DNA from: Fasciolopsis buskii
Taxonomy: Eukaryota > Platyhelminthes > Trematoda > Plagiorchiida > Fasciolidae
Assembly: GCA_008360955.1 (NCBI GenBank)
Contig: LUCM01007265.1
Coordinates: 422,760-486,759, forward strand
Reading direction: 5' to 3'
DNA length: 64,000 nt
Numbering within the stretch: the first letter of the stretch is position 1; the number at the start of each line of letters is the position of its first letter. Below, in pieces: positions 1 to 12,561 of this stretch. The notes under the pieces are model-generated. The model did no database searches, had not been told where the DNA came from, and worked only from the letters and a program-made list of their open reading frames with translations. The translations under genes were made by a program, and so were the position numbers.

Positions 1-1345
1 GAATTCTAGGATTTCTGACGGGTAGGATGTAAGCACCTTGAATGCTGTCTGCAAAGACTGAAGTGAATTTTCCAATTCGATTTGTTCTATGTAGGCCCCA
101 TTCCCATCTTCACATGTAACAGCTCCTGCCTTTACAAAGCAGCCTAAATTTGGATTCCACATGGTAGAAGTATCCATTTTGGTTAACTTTGTCATTTCTA
201 GTATCGCAACTGCATCTACGCGGTTCTTGCGCTTTCAATACCCTTTTTGATCATACTACATACCGGGAGGTCCTGCTGTCTGTTGCTAGTAATGTGCAAT
301 CTTTGGATAGCTTGTGTAATTTAGACCACTTTCATTACTCCACTGGCCTACTACTACGATGACTAGGTTTAGGTGGGCAGCTCTGTTATTTCCTACAAGC
401 TGTCCTTGATGTTCTTCTACAGTCCCTCTATTTAGCCTTCATCGACAAGATTTTCACAGTCAACCTAGAATGCCAGTCACCGGAGCGATTCCTCCAGTAT
501 TTGTCCGGTCAGCTTGCCCATGCGTGCTGAACACTATTCTAATAGCTCAACATTATCATTTTTCGGTTAGATCCTCCACTAACTCTTTCACTACGTTATT
601 TAGGACCTAGGTTATTATCAGATTCAGAAGTGTAAGTTTTTCCTCACCCCTCTATGCAATTTTTGTCCAGTGTGATTAGAGATTTCGCTGTGATAATTAG
701 ATTAGTTGTTCACCAAAGGTTCCCTCGGGTGCCAGTCAGTGTTCCAGTCGATAAAATTACCTTTTATGTTAAATTTCCATCCAGCTCTTGTTACCAAGTA
801 TGCAAGAATATCGTTGTTTTCTTGAACATTGGCCCCGTGACTGTGATACACATACATTATTGATGTGATAGGTCTAGTTGTAGTTCGTGCTACCGCAACA
901 GCTTGCCTATTCACAGCGACAATTCTGGAACATTCGTAAGTACTATGACAGTTAGCCACAAGTACAACAATTCGCCTTCCGGATCTGTAATCTCTGCCAA
1001 CGAAATGAGGCGTGTGGTGGATTTGACAAAAGCCCTTAAATGTTACCCCCTGTTCCTATCACATCAACTTTTCCTTTTCGTTCTGACGACCTGTTTCATA
1101 CACCCGTTGTGTTGATGTTACTACCCGACAACTGTCCCTTACTCTGGCTAAACCTTATCCCATCAAGGTAGATAGTTAGCGGTTTCGGCTGACGTCCCGG
1201 AGATTCCTATCAAATTTCGCAGAGATCTGGTATTCTTCACTTTAGTCACTTTCTCATTTCTCGAATCAACCGATTTACCGCAGTTGACAGCTTGTGGTAG
1301 TTTCGACTTGAGCGAAGTACCGTACGTCGGACCATGCAAACGCAT
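1..1345 (-). mobile_element. Decayed non-LTR retrotransposon (CR1/L2-like), endonuclease and linker remnant, cut by window edge
   Basis: Read on the minus strand, about 1160-700 gives an endonuclease-like stretch in which GNFIDWN matches the usual GDFN..IDW core of APE-type endonucleases in non-LTR retrotransposons. It is preceded by a segment resembling the hydrophobic strand before that core. Stops and frame changes interrupt it. From about 230 down to base 1 an open frame without a stop (including LQTAFK and TSYPSE) resembles the linker between endonuclease and reverse transcriptase in CR1-type elements, and it runs off the window. The upper boundary near 1345 is a guess; the stretch 1160-1345 only has an open frame. 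A dead element is certain from the disruptions; the clade is inferred. Confidence 0.5.
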
Positions 1346-2559
1346 CGACGATGTATGTATGTTGTGAATGCAGATCTGCGTACACTACCAATCAGTCTCG
1401 GTTCTTCGTCTTAGCTCCGTTTGACTACTGCTATGCGGTAGAGTGATTTCGTTCTGCTTGTGATTTATTCTGCTGGTTTGTTGCACTTGAAATTGAAACT
1501 GACATACGGAATTCGGTCACCCATAGTAAAGTGCGAATGCGAAGTACCAGTACGCATTGAACTGGCCGCAACCCAAGCTACGGAAGCGAAAAAAACGAGA
1601 AGACCACAATGAAAGAAAAACACGTCCGAGCTGTATTTACTGATCGTGCCTTTTTGTAGAAGATTGGAGATATTCTGACTGGTGGAGTGCGCTCCGTCCA
1701 ATCGCCTTCGAAGAATGTTTTCGATCTCACGACAGCTTGTCGTCCCAATTCTCATTCTCTTCTTGTCCAAACAGACCAGCGCGAAGCTTCAGCAGACTGC
1801 CGTATGTGACTTACACGTAAATATTCTACGGGTATGTTCGATAGCTCACGGAGGTCGCTCAGACTACTTCAGGCTAAGTGGTCGCTCATCCTTCCAGTTA
1901 CTAACTTGCGGCCTTGCTCCTGACATTTATCATGCGGCTACAGAATGTTTATTGCTTAACCACCAAACACGGATTCGACGCGCATGTTGTACGCTCTACG
2001 GATAAGCAACTTCCTACATACGTGTATTTGCTGCTTGCCCCAAGTACATAAAACAACCGCCAAGATGCCATTTTAAACACTTTCGAATGATAATAAAACC
2101 CCTTCCCGGAGGTATTTACTTCTGAACTTGTGACGGACAGATCACTAAGAGCATCTTGTGAAATGGCAATGATGCTAAAGCTTGGAATGAACTGATCTGC
2201 TCTTGGAGACGATCTAAGTACTCCTTTACGATTAACCGGTATTCTGTCGTCCACGTAATGGCACAATAAATAGCGATGAAATTCCACATATTTCGTGAAA
2301 ATGTTATGAAATCACAGGATTTAATCTTGATCCCATTGGACAAGACTGAAATTCTACATTTTTTCGTGGTTTGAGAACAAAACAGCAGTTTAAGAGCCGT
2401 CCATTTCAATCATTTACGCTATGCGCATCACACTAAGTAAAGCACCAATGCCTATGGTTAATTAGACTCTCCTCATATCTTCTAGGGGATAGGAAAAGTG
2501 AGATTTGAATTTCAGTAAATGAGCTGAAAATATGTTGTGAATAATAATGAAAGCAATTA

Positions 2560-2622
2560 ATATATATATATATATATATATAGGGGTGTGCGTGTAAGTG
2601 CGTGTGTATGTGCGTGTGGGTA
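2560..2622. repeat. TA microsatellite followed by GT-rich tract
   Basis: An uninterrupted TA run at 2560-2582 is followed directly by an imperfect GTGCGT/GTGT-rich tract to about 2622. It is a compound simple repeat. Confidence 0.85.
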
Positions 2623-5600
2623 CGAAAACAACACGTGCTACATCATGTGAACACTGCTCTTCGACGTCAAAAGAACGTGACATGCCCTATCCAAACCTAG
2701 TGTAGCGAAGCGATCAAACCGATTTAACGGGACTGAATGAATCATGTGAGGACGAAATTACACGTCGTCTTAGCTAATGATGCCTAAATTTAGATGACTA
2801 CTGATTGTCCGGTTAAATCAAATTTAGATTTATTCATCCGGGCAAATGTGTCAATTGTATTCGCACGTGACTTCCAATAATATCATCGAGAAAACCCCGA
2901 AATTCAGAAGTCACTCATTATCAGTAAGCGAATTGTAAATAAGACGAAATACCATAGCATGAATTGTGACAAAAAAAATTTACAAATATACAACATTTTT
3001 TATGGCTCCATGGATGTGGCATTTAATTTCAAACCTTTGACGAATTCATGAAAAAGTTTTACGATGAAAGAAATCCAAGTGCAATCGATAAATCTAATTT
3101 GGGATCAGAAAACAAATAACTATTGGAAAACCGTAGTTGATGCCGAAAAAGAAGGTGGATTAGTAGCGAACAAAATTCTAAAGTCCTTTAAGCGATAATC
3201 CGTTCTGCCAATTGTTTAAATCACTTCAAATTTCACCACAAATTTAGTCGTACTGGAAGACTGTTCTCGGCGTTCGCGATACGATAACCAATTATTGGCC
3301 TGTTAACTAACTATTATAAGATCCTGACGGTTACCCCTCCATCGGCATTCGGCTCACATTGTATGATTTGTTATTCATCACCGAAAGAATTTCCTTTTGA
3401 ATTCTTCCAACCTCGTGACATCGATTCGATAATTCTCCGGGGTCATTCATATTTATCCCAATCATTTTCTTCTCGGGTCAGTTTCTTTCGTTATCCGAGC
3501 GTTGGTTACAGCATTGCTATAGCAATATCCGATTCTACTTGGTTACCAATGTGTTGATATTAGACGAAATTTCCCTTGCGGTAGCCTATCGGTTTCAAAG
3601 TGTGCAGCAAGCTAAATTTCACAATGAACAAGTGAAGAAGCGATGGGATACAGATTCTCACCGGTGAGAAATACATCGCATCCAAAGTTGTGGACAGTAG
3701 GACATGTAGTCTCTATCAATCACATTATTTGTTCTAAATTTTGGCTAGTCATCTGGAACGAGTGAAAACGAACAGAGACTGCCAAGTGCAACAGGGATGG
3801 ATACCGCAGACCATAGCTAGTAGACTCCGATATGGGAATTTCGATGTCTGCAATGAATACTTTTTGCGCGCATAGGTGTGTTTGTATGCATCATAAGAGC
3901 AGTCTGAAATGGGGAAAAATGTCCCCTCATGCACCCTCGTTCCCTTGGGCCAGTCGACAAATCCAGCAAACGAGGACATGTGCACAGCGGGTGAGCATCC
4001 GCTCGTGGACTGCGATGTGCAGAGCGCAATAGTCAATACTGGATTCAGTTTGTCTGATGGACGGATCTTGTGCCTGTGTGCATGTATAAAAACTCTTATG
4101 CTAATGCATGGGTGGCAATTTGTTTGCCGAAACAAACACACATGGACAGTCTCGATTGCTGACCGTAAATATGAGCGATTTTGCGATCACTGCGTCCTGA
4201 AATCACCGAATGCACCCGTCTTTTTCTTTTCAGGTCACCTTCACGTGTATTCGCTTGCGTCAGTATTTTGGCCAATGATTTTGTCTATTTCGAAGATGGT
4301 CCGACTACACAAGGGACATCAATCTTTCTTACACTAATTGTCTGTTGTAATTATTTGACTAGAAAAAAAACATGACAAATTTGTTGCGCTCATGCGGTTA
4401 TCTTTTTTTAATCGAATCCCTAATTATTGTTGGAAAGTCTCCCTGTGCGTTTTCAAACTCCCTGTCGGCCCAATTCGCAAAATCCCACGATCACTAGTCC
4501 GCCATGATCCCCTCATTTAGATGTAGCGAAAGTTGGATTATTATAGTCCCGTATTTGTCTGCTCTCATCTGCGGACCTTGCAATAATGGGTGAGCATTTT
4601 GAGTTCTCGTCTACGTTGTCATAATTACGAACAGGAGGTACCTGTCCCCACAATGGAATACGATCACTTGCGACCGATATCGGTTGACAATTTAAACTGA
4701 ATGCTCTAGTCATATGAACTTTGCAGCTAAAATTTTACGGGGAACAGCCTTATGGATCGAATGCAAGAAAAGGGAAGGACAAGAGCTTTTACCTTGGGGA
4801 AAATAAAATATCATATATATATATATGACTATAATGTAGTTCACTTTGGATAGATTATATATGAGGATTTTCCGATAACATGACCTGAGGAACAGTGAGA
4901 AGTGTTTCAATGAGCAAATCAATGGAAGAAAATTCGGGATGCTTTCTGTATCCACAATAAGGCTACAATGGTATTACATATATCTGAAAATTGCGATTTA
5001 TCACGCCTAGTCGATAGACAGGATCACTGTTTTATTTTGGCGTAATAACTGACGTTTCGTTCGAACCCAGCTGTGAGCAAGTGAAGAGAATTGTAATTGT
5101 GATGAGCATTCGATTGGATCAGAAAAAATGTCAAAAAATGAATTCCCGACTAGCGACTAGTATATTCTATCCATTCGATTCTGATTGGTCAAGGGAACCT
5201 ACGGTTTCAAAACAGCAGACATGAAAACCACACACAAACGGGTTGATACTCAGTGACAAATATTCTATGATTTGAAAAGAATAAATTTTTATTCGTTTAC
5301 TTTGCAATTTTGTAATTAGGAGCAACTGGAAACTGGATGCATTGTAGTCGAATTACACAGCCCGACTGAAATTCGGTTGGCTTTTCGAACTGAGACACGA
5401 AAGGACTTGAGCGAATTTCGATTTAGGCGTAGTTTTGATATTCAGTTTTATCTAGTCGAAAATTGTAATTAAGAGTGAATGATGTTGTCATGATGTTCTC
5501 CTGAGGCCCAGTTTCAGCGGACATTTATGGGAAAGTTTGAAGTGAACACATGACAACAAGAGATCGAATGCAAGATTTACGAATAAGAACGCAGAGTCGA

Positions 5601-6358
5601 AACATCAATACAAATTTTCAACCAGTAGCGTAATTCTAATTGATTCGATCTAGAGATAGAATAGAACAATAAATTGGCTTCTTCAGGCTTCTCGCAAAAC
5701 GGGACCCCTCTAAGGACAGCTGACCGGAAGTAAGTATGGAAATGTAAGCGCATTAACGTTCACAGTTTTTATTTAAGAAATATGACAATGATTTAATCTA
5801 ATATCTGATTTCAGGAGCAATAAAAATGTGTTTTCAACACAATCCAGAAGAAGAGCTCTCGGGTAAAGCTGATATCCAAATAGTTCTATAACGACAAACA
5901 AAATCTAGGTTGAATTGGCATTAATTACTGCATTCACAAAAGTTGTTTGTCGACTTGCCATTCACAGAAGAATTTATGCTAGACCTGGTCATCTGATGTT
6001 GAACGTGTGCACTGAGTTAAACGTTCAACTCAGCCCGCGTGTATTTTAGTTTCAGTTTCTCTGATGACTCGACATTCTATCAAGTATACGTTGCTAAAGC
6101 TGGCTATACCACTCCCAGGGTAGCCTTTCAGATGCTCACATATAGCGACTTACATTGGCTGAACCCCCATGCTACTACATCACAGAACAAGGGAAAAAGG
6201 GCCATTTGGGCCCAAAAGCGGCTGAATGGGATTCATAGAAGGTGATCTTTCGGGAAATTTGGTAGGCGCCGGTCTCCAAGGGGACAAAAACTAGTTTCCT
6301 AATCTTATACGGAGTCACCACAATCCCCACAAACATGTCTAAATGCATGCACAAGGGC

Positions 6359-6404
6359 TATTATTATTATCATTATTGTTATTATTGTTATTATTATTGT
6401 TGTT
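6359..6404. repeat. ATT/TTG trinucleotide microsatellite
   Basis: Imperfect run of ATT units interrupted by CATT and TTG units. It lies in unassigned DNA. Confidence 0.85.
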
Positions 6405-8902
6405 AGTTCTGCACTAACCGTGTGGACACAGCAGAACACTCATCCATGCACTAAAGTCAACCTAGGCCCAACTGGATCCCTACTACGCCGAAGGGTGAAA
6501 CTCAAACAGTGTGGCTGACAAAACTAACCGCGAATCACAAACATTTATCTAATGCACTTGATCCTCGGACTGTTTTCACATACCAATCACAAATACTATT
6601 AGTAAAGACTAGAAAATCAATCTGTGCAGGCAGTTACTTGTCTGTGAGTTAGGATTTCCGTGCGGTGCATCTTCAATAGTATCACCTTTGCATTTTCGTG
6701 ATGACCTCGCCCTGGCTTTCCCTGGTGAATGGACAGATTATTCTGAATGGTTCGGCGTTCTTGATTATCTTACAGATACGTTCACTTTCAACACACTATT
6801 CTGGTCTGCATGTACCGATATCTTGCTCTCATCTTTTCAGGTCGACGCCAGAAATACTTTCTGTCATTGGAATTTGCTCTTCAGTCATTATACTACCCTC
6901 TTGTCTATCTCTGGACTATGGTAGTCCTCTAATTCGATGACAACAAAACTATAGCCATTCCACGCTATGCAACGCGGTCCTTCTCATCAAGATCACACAT
7001 CCCAGTGCGGCCAAGAACTGATCCCAGTCCTGTTTTCGCCAGTTCGAAACACTATCATTTTCAGCTTTGACGGTGCCTTTGAATAGACGCAGCTGTACCG
7101 AGCTAAAGAGTAAACAGATATGCTAACTGGAACCAAGCGCTTCCCCTCCTTACGAGATGCTGGTTATTTGTGGTTTTGAAAAGGCCGTCAGTTGGACCTT
7201 GATGACAGTTTTATTATTAACATTTGCCGGTAGTAACGTATTTTCTCTTTCATGCACAGGGAATTTCCTCATGATCTGTAATGGTTTTTACACGTTATCA
7301 CCTGGAAACTCCTCAGTTTTGGTGTTTTCCTGTTCTGGAATAGCTACTGACCCTGAAAGGCTCAAAATGCTCCGAAATGACCTGCACCTCAGGTATCCTC
7401 TGCTGAGGAAGACCCACGCGCTGCTTTCTCGAGGTACAGTAGTTTTAATGGAAGCGTGAGGACGAAGGCGAATGCCCTCCACTCTCCGCCGGTTGAGTGG
7501 CCATTGGTAATCAGTCACTGTGAAATGGATAAATCCCGGTTCCAAAAGAGCCCCGGACAGTGTAAGAAGCATATGGCACTTTGTGTACTGAGTGAAGGAT
7601 ATGTTGGACACTGAGGATGTCTTATGCCATCCGAACTGTATATACACTGACCACTTGGTCATCCGCTCTCAGTGGGTAAACCCTCTGTCGGGCTACACTT
7701 CGGGTCAACCTAAGAATAGTTAAACGTTCCGTTTGTGGACCCTGAGAAAACCACCTGCCATAATTTGGATAGCCCAACAAACGGATCAATCAGACCGTAC
7801 TCTCTCGTTGATCATTTGTTCGCAAATTAACCGCGTGCATTTCATTTGTGTACACAACCAACCTCAAAGTCATCCATGCACAAAATCTTTTCTTTTTTGC
7901 AGCGACTCATTCTAACTCCCGCTTCCTGATTACGTGATGCATTGTTTGGTATGCAGTCTTAAAACAGGCAAAGTACAAATAGAACATTACCATCATTACC
8001 ACTATTCAATCTATAAAACAGGATAGGGTAGTGAGCAGCTCTCATTGAAATGCATGGTCATTATTTCGTTTTCCCTTTCCTTTCGGTTGGTAACATCACT
8101 TGCCTATTCCGTTTCTTGTTGATATTTCCCTTGACATCATTATTGCGACTAAAATAAAGTAATATTTCATTTGAGTAACCATACAACCAGGACTAGTTCA
8201 ACAGTGCAGTCAGTGTTGTCGTTTTTATTGCCAGTCAGTCATTGCACTTACAGTAACAGACTCACAGCCCTAACGACAAAAGACCTGTCACTCTGTTGGT
8301 TAAAAATCAAATTTTGCAATTGTCCTATTGAGTTTTATACCTTCAGCCTTTTCATTTAATGATTCTGCCAAGGTGTGTCTACAAGTGCTGGAGTCAAGCG
8401 GTCATAGTACGTTGACATGATGCATCCGCTCTAGTCGATACGTTTCTAATGTCTGTTTGAAACTTCCTGGTGGACGTCCTAAAATGTGGTGTACTTTATC
8501 AGGAGCTGTACCTAAACACGATTAAGTTGTTACATTTTTTGTCTTATCCTACGCATAACTTGTTACCAACTCGGTTAGAGTTTTAAAAAACATTCATTCA
8601 TCCACCATATCTTTCGAATTTGCAGGTCATTAGACATTTGCTGTGCTCACTAACTCGATAAAATCCGAGTCACGTTGACTGATTCTCGCGCTCTAGTAGG
8701 TCTATTCTGAGTGCAAAATGAAACATCATCATGATGACCAAAAGATAATTTCATTTTCAGGCTACAGATGGCATGTTTTTACCAAGGACATGCAAATGAA
8801 TCAGCATTATCTTACTACACATCTGTTGTAATTCAGTTCCCAGAAGTCTACCCGACATTCTCCAGACTTTCAAGGGGATCATCTAGATCACCTTCGGTCA
8901 AC

Positions 8903-8908
8903 TTTATT
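8903..8908 (-). terminator. Candidate polyadenylation signal AATAAA of the T-box gene
   Basis: On the minus strand AATAAA occurs here, about 580 bases beyond the TAA stop at 9489-9491. I saw no exact AATAAA between the stop and this site. The use of this site is inferred; no transcript evidence is available. Confidence 0.35.
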
Positions 8909-9488
8909 GGAATAATAAGCGTACTAATTTCACCCATATCTATCTAGTCAACAAGAATTGGTCTAACTATTGAAGACTTGTCCCTAAAACTATATTGACT
9001 GGATAAAGAGAAAATCCAACACAAGACGTGTTTGAGATATTTTCGAAACAACAAAAGGAAATCTTAAGGCAAACAAATTCGGACTCGAACCATTTTTGAT
9101 TGCCGCTCGCTCGACAACCCAAAAATGTTGTCACAACTCAAAAGGCATAAATGAACCATAAGAATGATCTGTTATTTTTTTTTCAAGTGCTCTTTACCCG
9201 TATTCAAATAATCTACTTACAGCACTGAACAAAGACAGGATGAACAAAAAAAGCAAACAGACTGAATTTGTGCGTAAGTGTGTCTGGTGTTCTTGACATC
9301 GGTATCGTGGGCACGAAGATAAACCGATGCAATTGTACTGTACACAGGTGTGCTAAACATTGGATGAAACATGTTGATGTGCTGAGGACGGTGTGTGCCA
9401 CAATGATCAAACAACGTATCACCAGATTGAATTGGGTATATTTGTTAATCAAATGTTCAGCACGACATGGACGAATGAATCGAGTGGA
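8909..9488 (-). other. TBX20: Probable 3' untranslated region of TBX20
   Basis: This is the stretch between the stop codon at 9489-9491 and the candidate polyadenylation signal. It contains only short unrelated open frames. Its extent depends wholly on that signal being the one used. Confidence 0.35.
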
Positions 9489-10824
9489 TTAATATTGAGT
9501 TTGAGATGTACTTCGTTCGTCTTTTACACGTGTGCTGGCTTTATTGTTCGTAGGACTGGCCAAATCCATAGCATCTGTTTGCAATTCAAATGAGGCTAAT
9601 TTGATTGGAATGGTCTTATTCATTGGGGCAAAGTTTGTATCATGTTTTAAAGTTTCCGTTCCCGGTTGAGAAATCCACGTGGCATTGGAGTTTACGATTT
9701 GCTTTTGCAAGGTACTTGGTCCCGTAGGATATTTTCCTGTGGGACCACCTAAGCCGGACCTCTGTGACTGAAATCCAAAATCATCTATGGAGGTATTTTC
9801 TCCGCGTTCTGATGTCGACTGTTTGTCGTATGATTCGAATTGCCATTTATGTAACAAGGATTTCAAATATTGGCCCAAATGTAATTGGTTTGTTAATGAA
9901 CAAGGAGGTGTTGCCGGTTTGTTTTCACGGACACCTCGAGGATCTTTCCTAATTGTGGAATTTGGATAACCAGGATTTGAAGGTGCAGTTGGCTCTCGGA
10001 AAGCACTTGGTCCAACTCTGTTGGAAAATTTATCGGAAGTACCCTGGAGCCAAGAGTTTGGACACCATCTTGGTAACAAGTCGGGAGAAATTCCTTCCGT
10101 ATCGGAATTCTTTGGATTGTTAACTTGATTTTCTCCTCTTTGCCATTGGAAATCCAAAGCGGATAACGATGTGGTTCTGGTGGTACATAGCCGAGACAAT
10201 TGGGTCAACATTGTCTGCCATATTTGGGCTTGTTTCCACCGCGCCTCGGACCATTCATCAGTATTTATGTTAGGCAATAACGATGATGGTAAAGGGGGTA
10301 ATGATAGATTGTTTGACATTTTTTCAGACATATCCAGAGGCATTTTTGTAAAAAGATTCAAAAAGGGAACGAATGACCGATCGGACTGGTCGAATTCAGG
10401 AAGTCTTGGTCCAGTACCAGGAAATCTCGATTCCGGCGTCGGCCATGGCCTAGGAATTGAGCATTTAATAATCCCATTCTGATTTATTGGAAGTGAGTTT
10501 GATTCCGGAAGTTTAGATGGAGAATACAATGATTCCTGGGAGCGAGCCACAATTCCTGGACTGTCCATTGTTTGACTATCAGCTGATTCCAAGTCCTTGT
10601 TGTTTCTCTCCAATCCTTTGCCACTAGAATGGGATTTTGCGACTGCAGGTATAAGGACACACGAAGATCCTACAGGGTAGGAAAACTGATTATCAGTGGA
10701 AGGTTGTAACGGCGAAGGTGTTCGACGGGCACCGGGAACCAGTCGATACGGTGGGGATATTCCAGCGAACATGGAGGTAGCAGCCGCTGCTGCCTGTTGC
10801 GCCAGAAGACTTTCCATGGATTCA
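9489..10824 (-). CDS. TBX20: TBX20 exon 7: C-terminal region and stop
   Basis: The exon follows an acceptor reading ttttattttag. Its first base completes the Arg codon begun by exon 6 (CG|T). It encodes residues 678-1121 and ends with TAA at 9489-9491. It opens with [10 protein letters not shown], continuing the RESVESL-type end of the family's T-box region, then an alanine run and [16 protein letters not shown]. The rest is rich in Ser, Pro, Asn and Gln, without a named domain. Two segments look helical: one around [17 protein letters not shown] and one around [14 protein letters not shown]. In vertebrate TBX20 the C-terminus carries activation and repression functions; a similar role here is inference. 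Confidence 0.9.
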
Positions 10825-12526
10825 CTAAAATAAAAGTTAAGGGATACAATTATTTTTCACTATAAATGATACGCATCATTTCGGGAATTCCATTGAGCAG
10901 TATTCAATCGTCAGTTTACCTCTCTTATCTAATTCATGATTGACCTACTACCAAACTCCTAGTAGTTTAGTCCACATGCCTCAATTCTCGTAATTTCTGG
11001 AAGTATCCTAATTCACATCAACAAAATACCCATCAGTTCTGACGATAGTTTTGCCGGCCCGCCTTTAAAAGCCTTAGTTAGTTAGTGGTAGTATTACCTT
11101 TTTACAGTAGGTTTCGATAGTCACAACCAGTAGAATACTTTTCTGGCAGTAGACCCAACCGAACTGAGATTCGTGCGCATTAAATGATTTTGGGAGTCGC
11201 AATAAAGCCGGCTGCAGAATGGAGTTTGCGGACTGCAAACTGATAGAACTTTAATTGTGCATTATTATTCGTTACTCGTTTACCTCCTCAGTTCTAACAA
11301 CCGATTTCATTCACAAAATGGAATAGGTCTGAATTCGTCCAGTTGTTCGGCCACGCTCATCGACTTCCGTCGTCCACTGCGAGTATTGCCAGAGATGTGT
11401 GAAAAAGTGCGTACCTATAATTTGTTCGTCCATGTGGAGCCTGAAGGGCTTTTATATAAAATGATGGTTTCTTTTGACGATATCATCTCGTTGTAACTGA
11501 GACGAATTATTTCTTATCCGTCCGAGGGAACCGGTCACCCGACAGATAGAATTCTAGAACGACATAACCAAAGAGATCAATAAGGTGCCGTCAAGTGTGA
11601 ATCTCTTCCTTCTGTCCATTTACCAGCATCGGGCAGTGAATCCTGTACAGGTTCAGTAGAATAGTGATGAGAATTGACTGACCTGCAATGTGCTAGTCAA
11701 CTGTGATGGGACATCCCCGTAAAAAGTTCTCAATCAGTATTTCCTTTACATTTGAAATCACGATTGCTTTGTTTCACCTTTCTAGGGCAAAAGGCTGGTA
11801 CAAAATGCGTTAGCTGAAAGGATACTATTAGATAATCAAATTCTTACGCTTTTCCCAGATTTCATCCTTGTGTATTGCTCCAAACTTGCTCTCTTTTTCG
11901 TTCCTTCTTGTAATTTGGTTATAAAATCCTCATGTTATACTCTTCTCCATATCCGAATTCGGACTCTGTCATAAGGCATTATACGCTATGATAGGTGGTC
12001 ATCTTCCACTTAGCAAATATCACAGCACATAAAATCCACCTCGCTGAAAGTGGTACTAGACAGTTCACACACCTAAACGAACAATGCAGTAAGCCATTAT
12101 TCTAATCAGTCCGACCTAAACCATGTGAGCAGACTAGAGGACTACAAATTTCGGGACATATTTATATCATTAGCTCAGCAGAATCTAATTTGTAGCGTCA
12201 GGAGTGCGCATGGAAACTGCGTTAAAAAGTCCACGGAAGAAACAACTGTGATTTCTTGATAAATCCTTGTTATTTTGGTTTGTCCCACATTAAGAACGAG
12301 AGCAGAATGACACCAGAATGGATATAAATTGTAAATATTATCCATTCAATGAAGAGCTTCTATCCACACTTCTGATGTCATGATTTAGATTCTGGCGCGA
12401 CATACCAATTCAGAGGGTACATCTGTAAGGATGCTTGGGCAACAGAATGCCGGGTACGCCTATTTGAGAAGAGGGAATAACCGTGAAAATGGCCGTATGT
12501 TTCCGGGCAATTATCCAGATACTGCT

Positions 12527-12561
<35 letters not shown>

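Larger units (their letters stand above)
1346..8902. other. Unassigned DNA downstream of the T-box gene
   Basis: About 7.5 kb with only short open frames on both strands and none with a recognised domain. It holds a TA tract at 2560-2582 followed by GT-rich sequence, a TA tract at 4813-4826 and an ATT-rich tract at 6359-6404. The stretch 6660-7660 has longer than average open frames with vague reverse-transcriptase flavour, but no catalytic motif could be identified. I see no gene here. Confidence 0.5.

Noticed and set aside
6660..7660. Reverse-transcriptase-like reading with VSPLHFRDDLALAF
   Set aside because: Only one block is vaguely similar; no YADD-type motif or ordered domain blocks could be read in any frame, so it was left as unassigned DNA.
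10171..10482. Plus-strand open frames within 9.7-10.5 kb
   Set aside because: They are mirror frames of the long TBX20 exon 7 on the minus strand.
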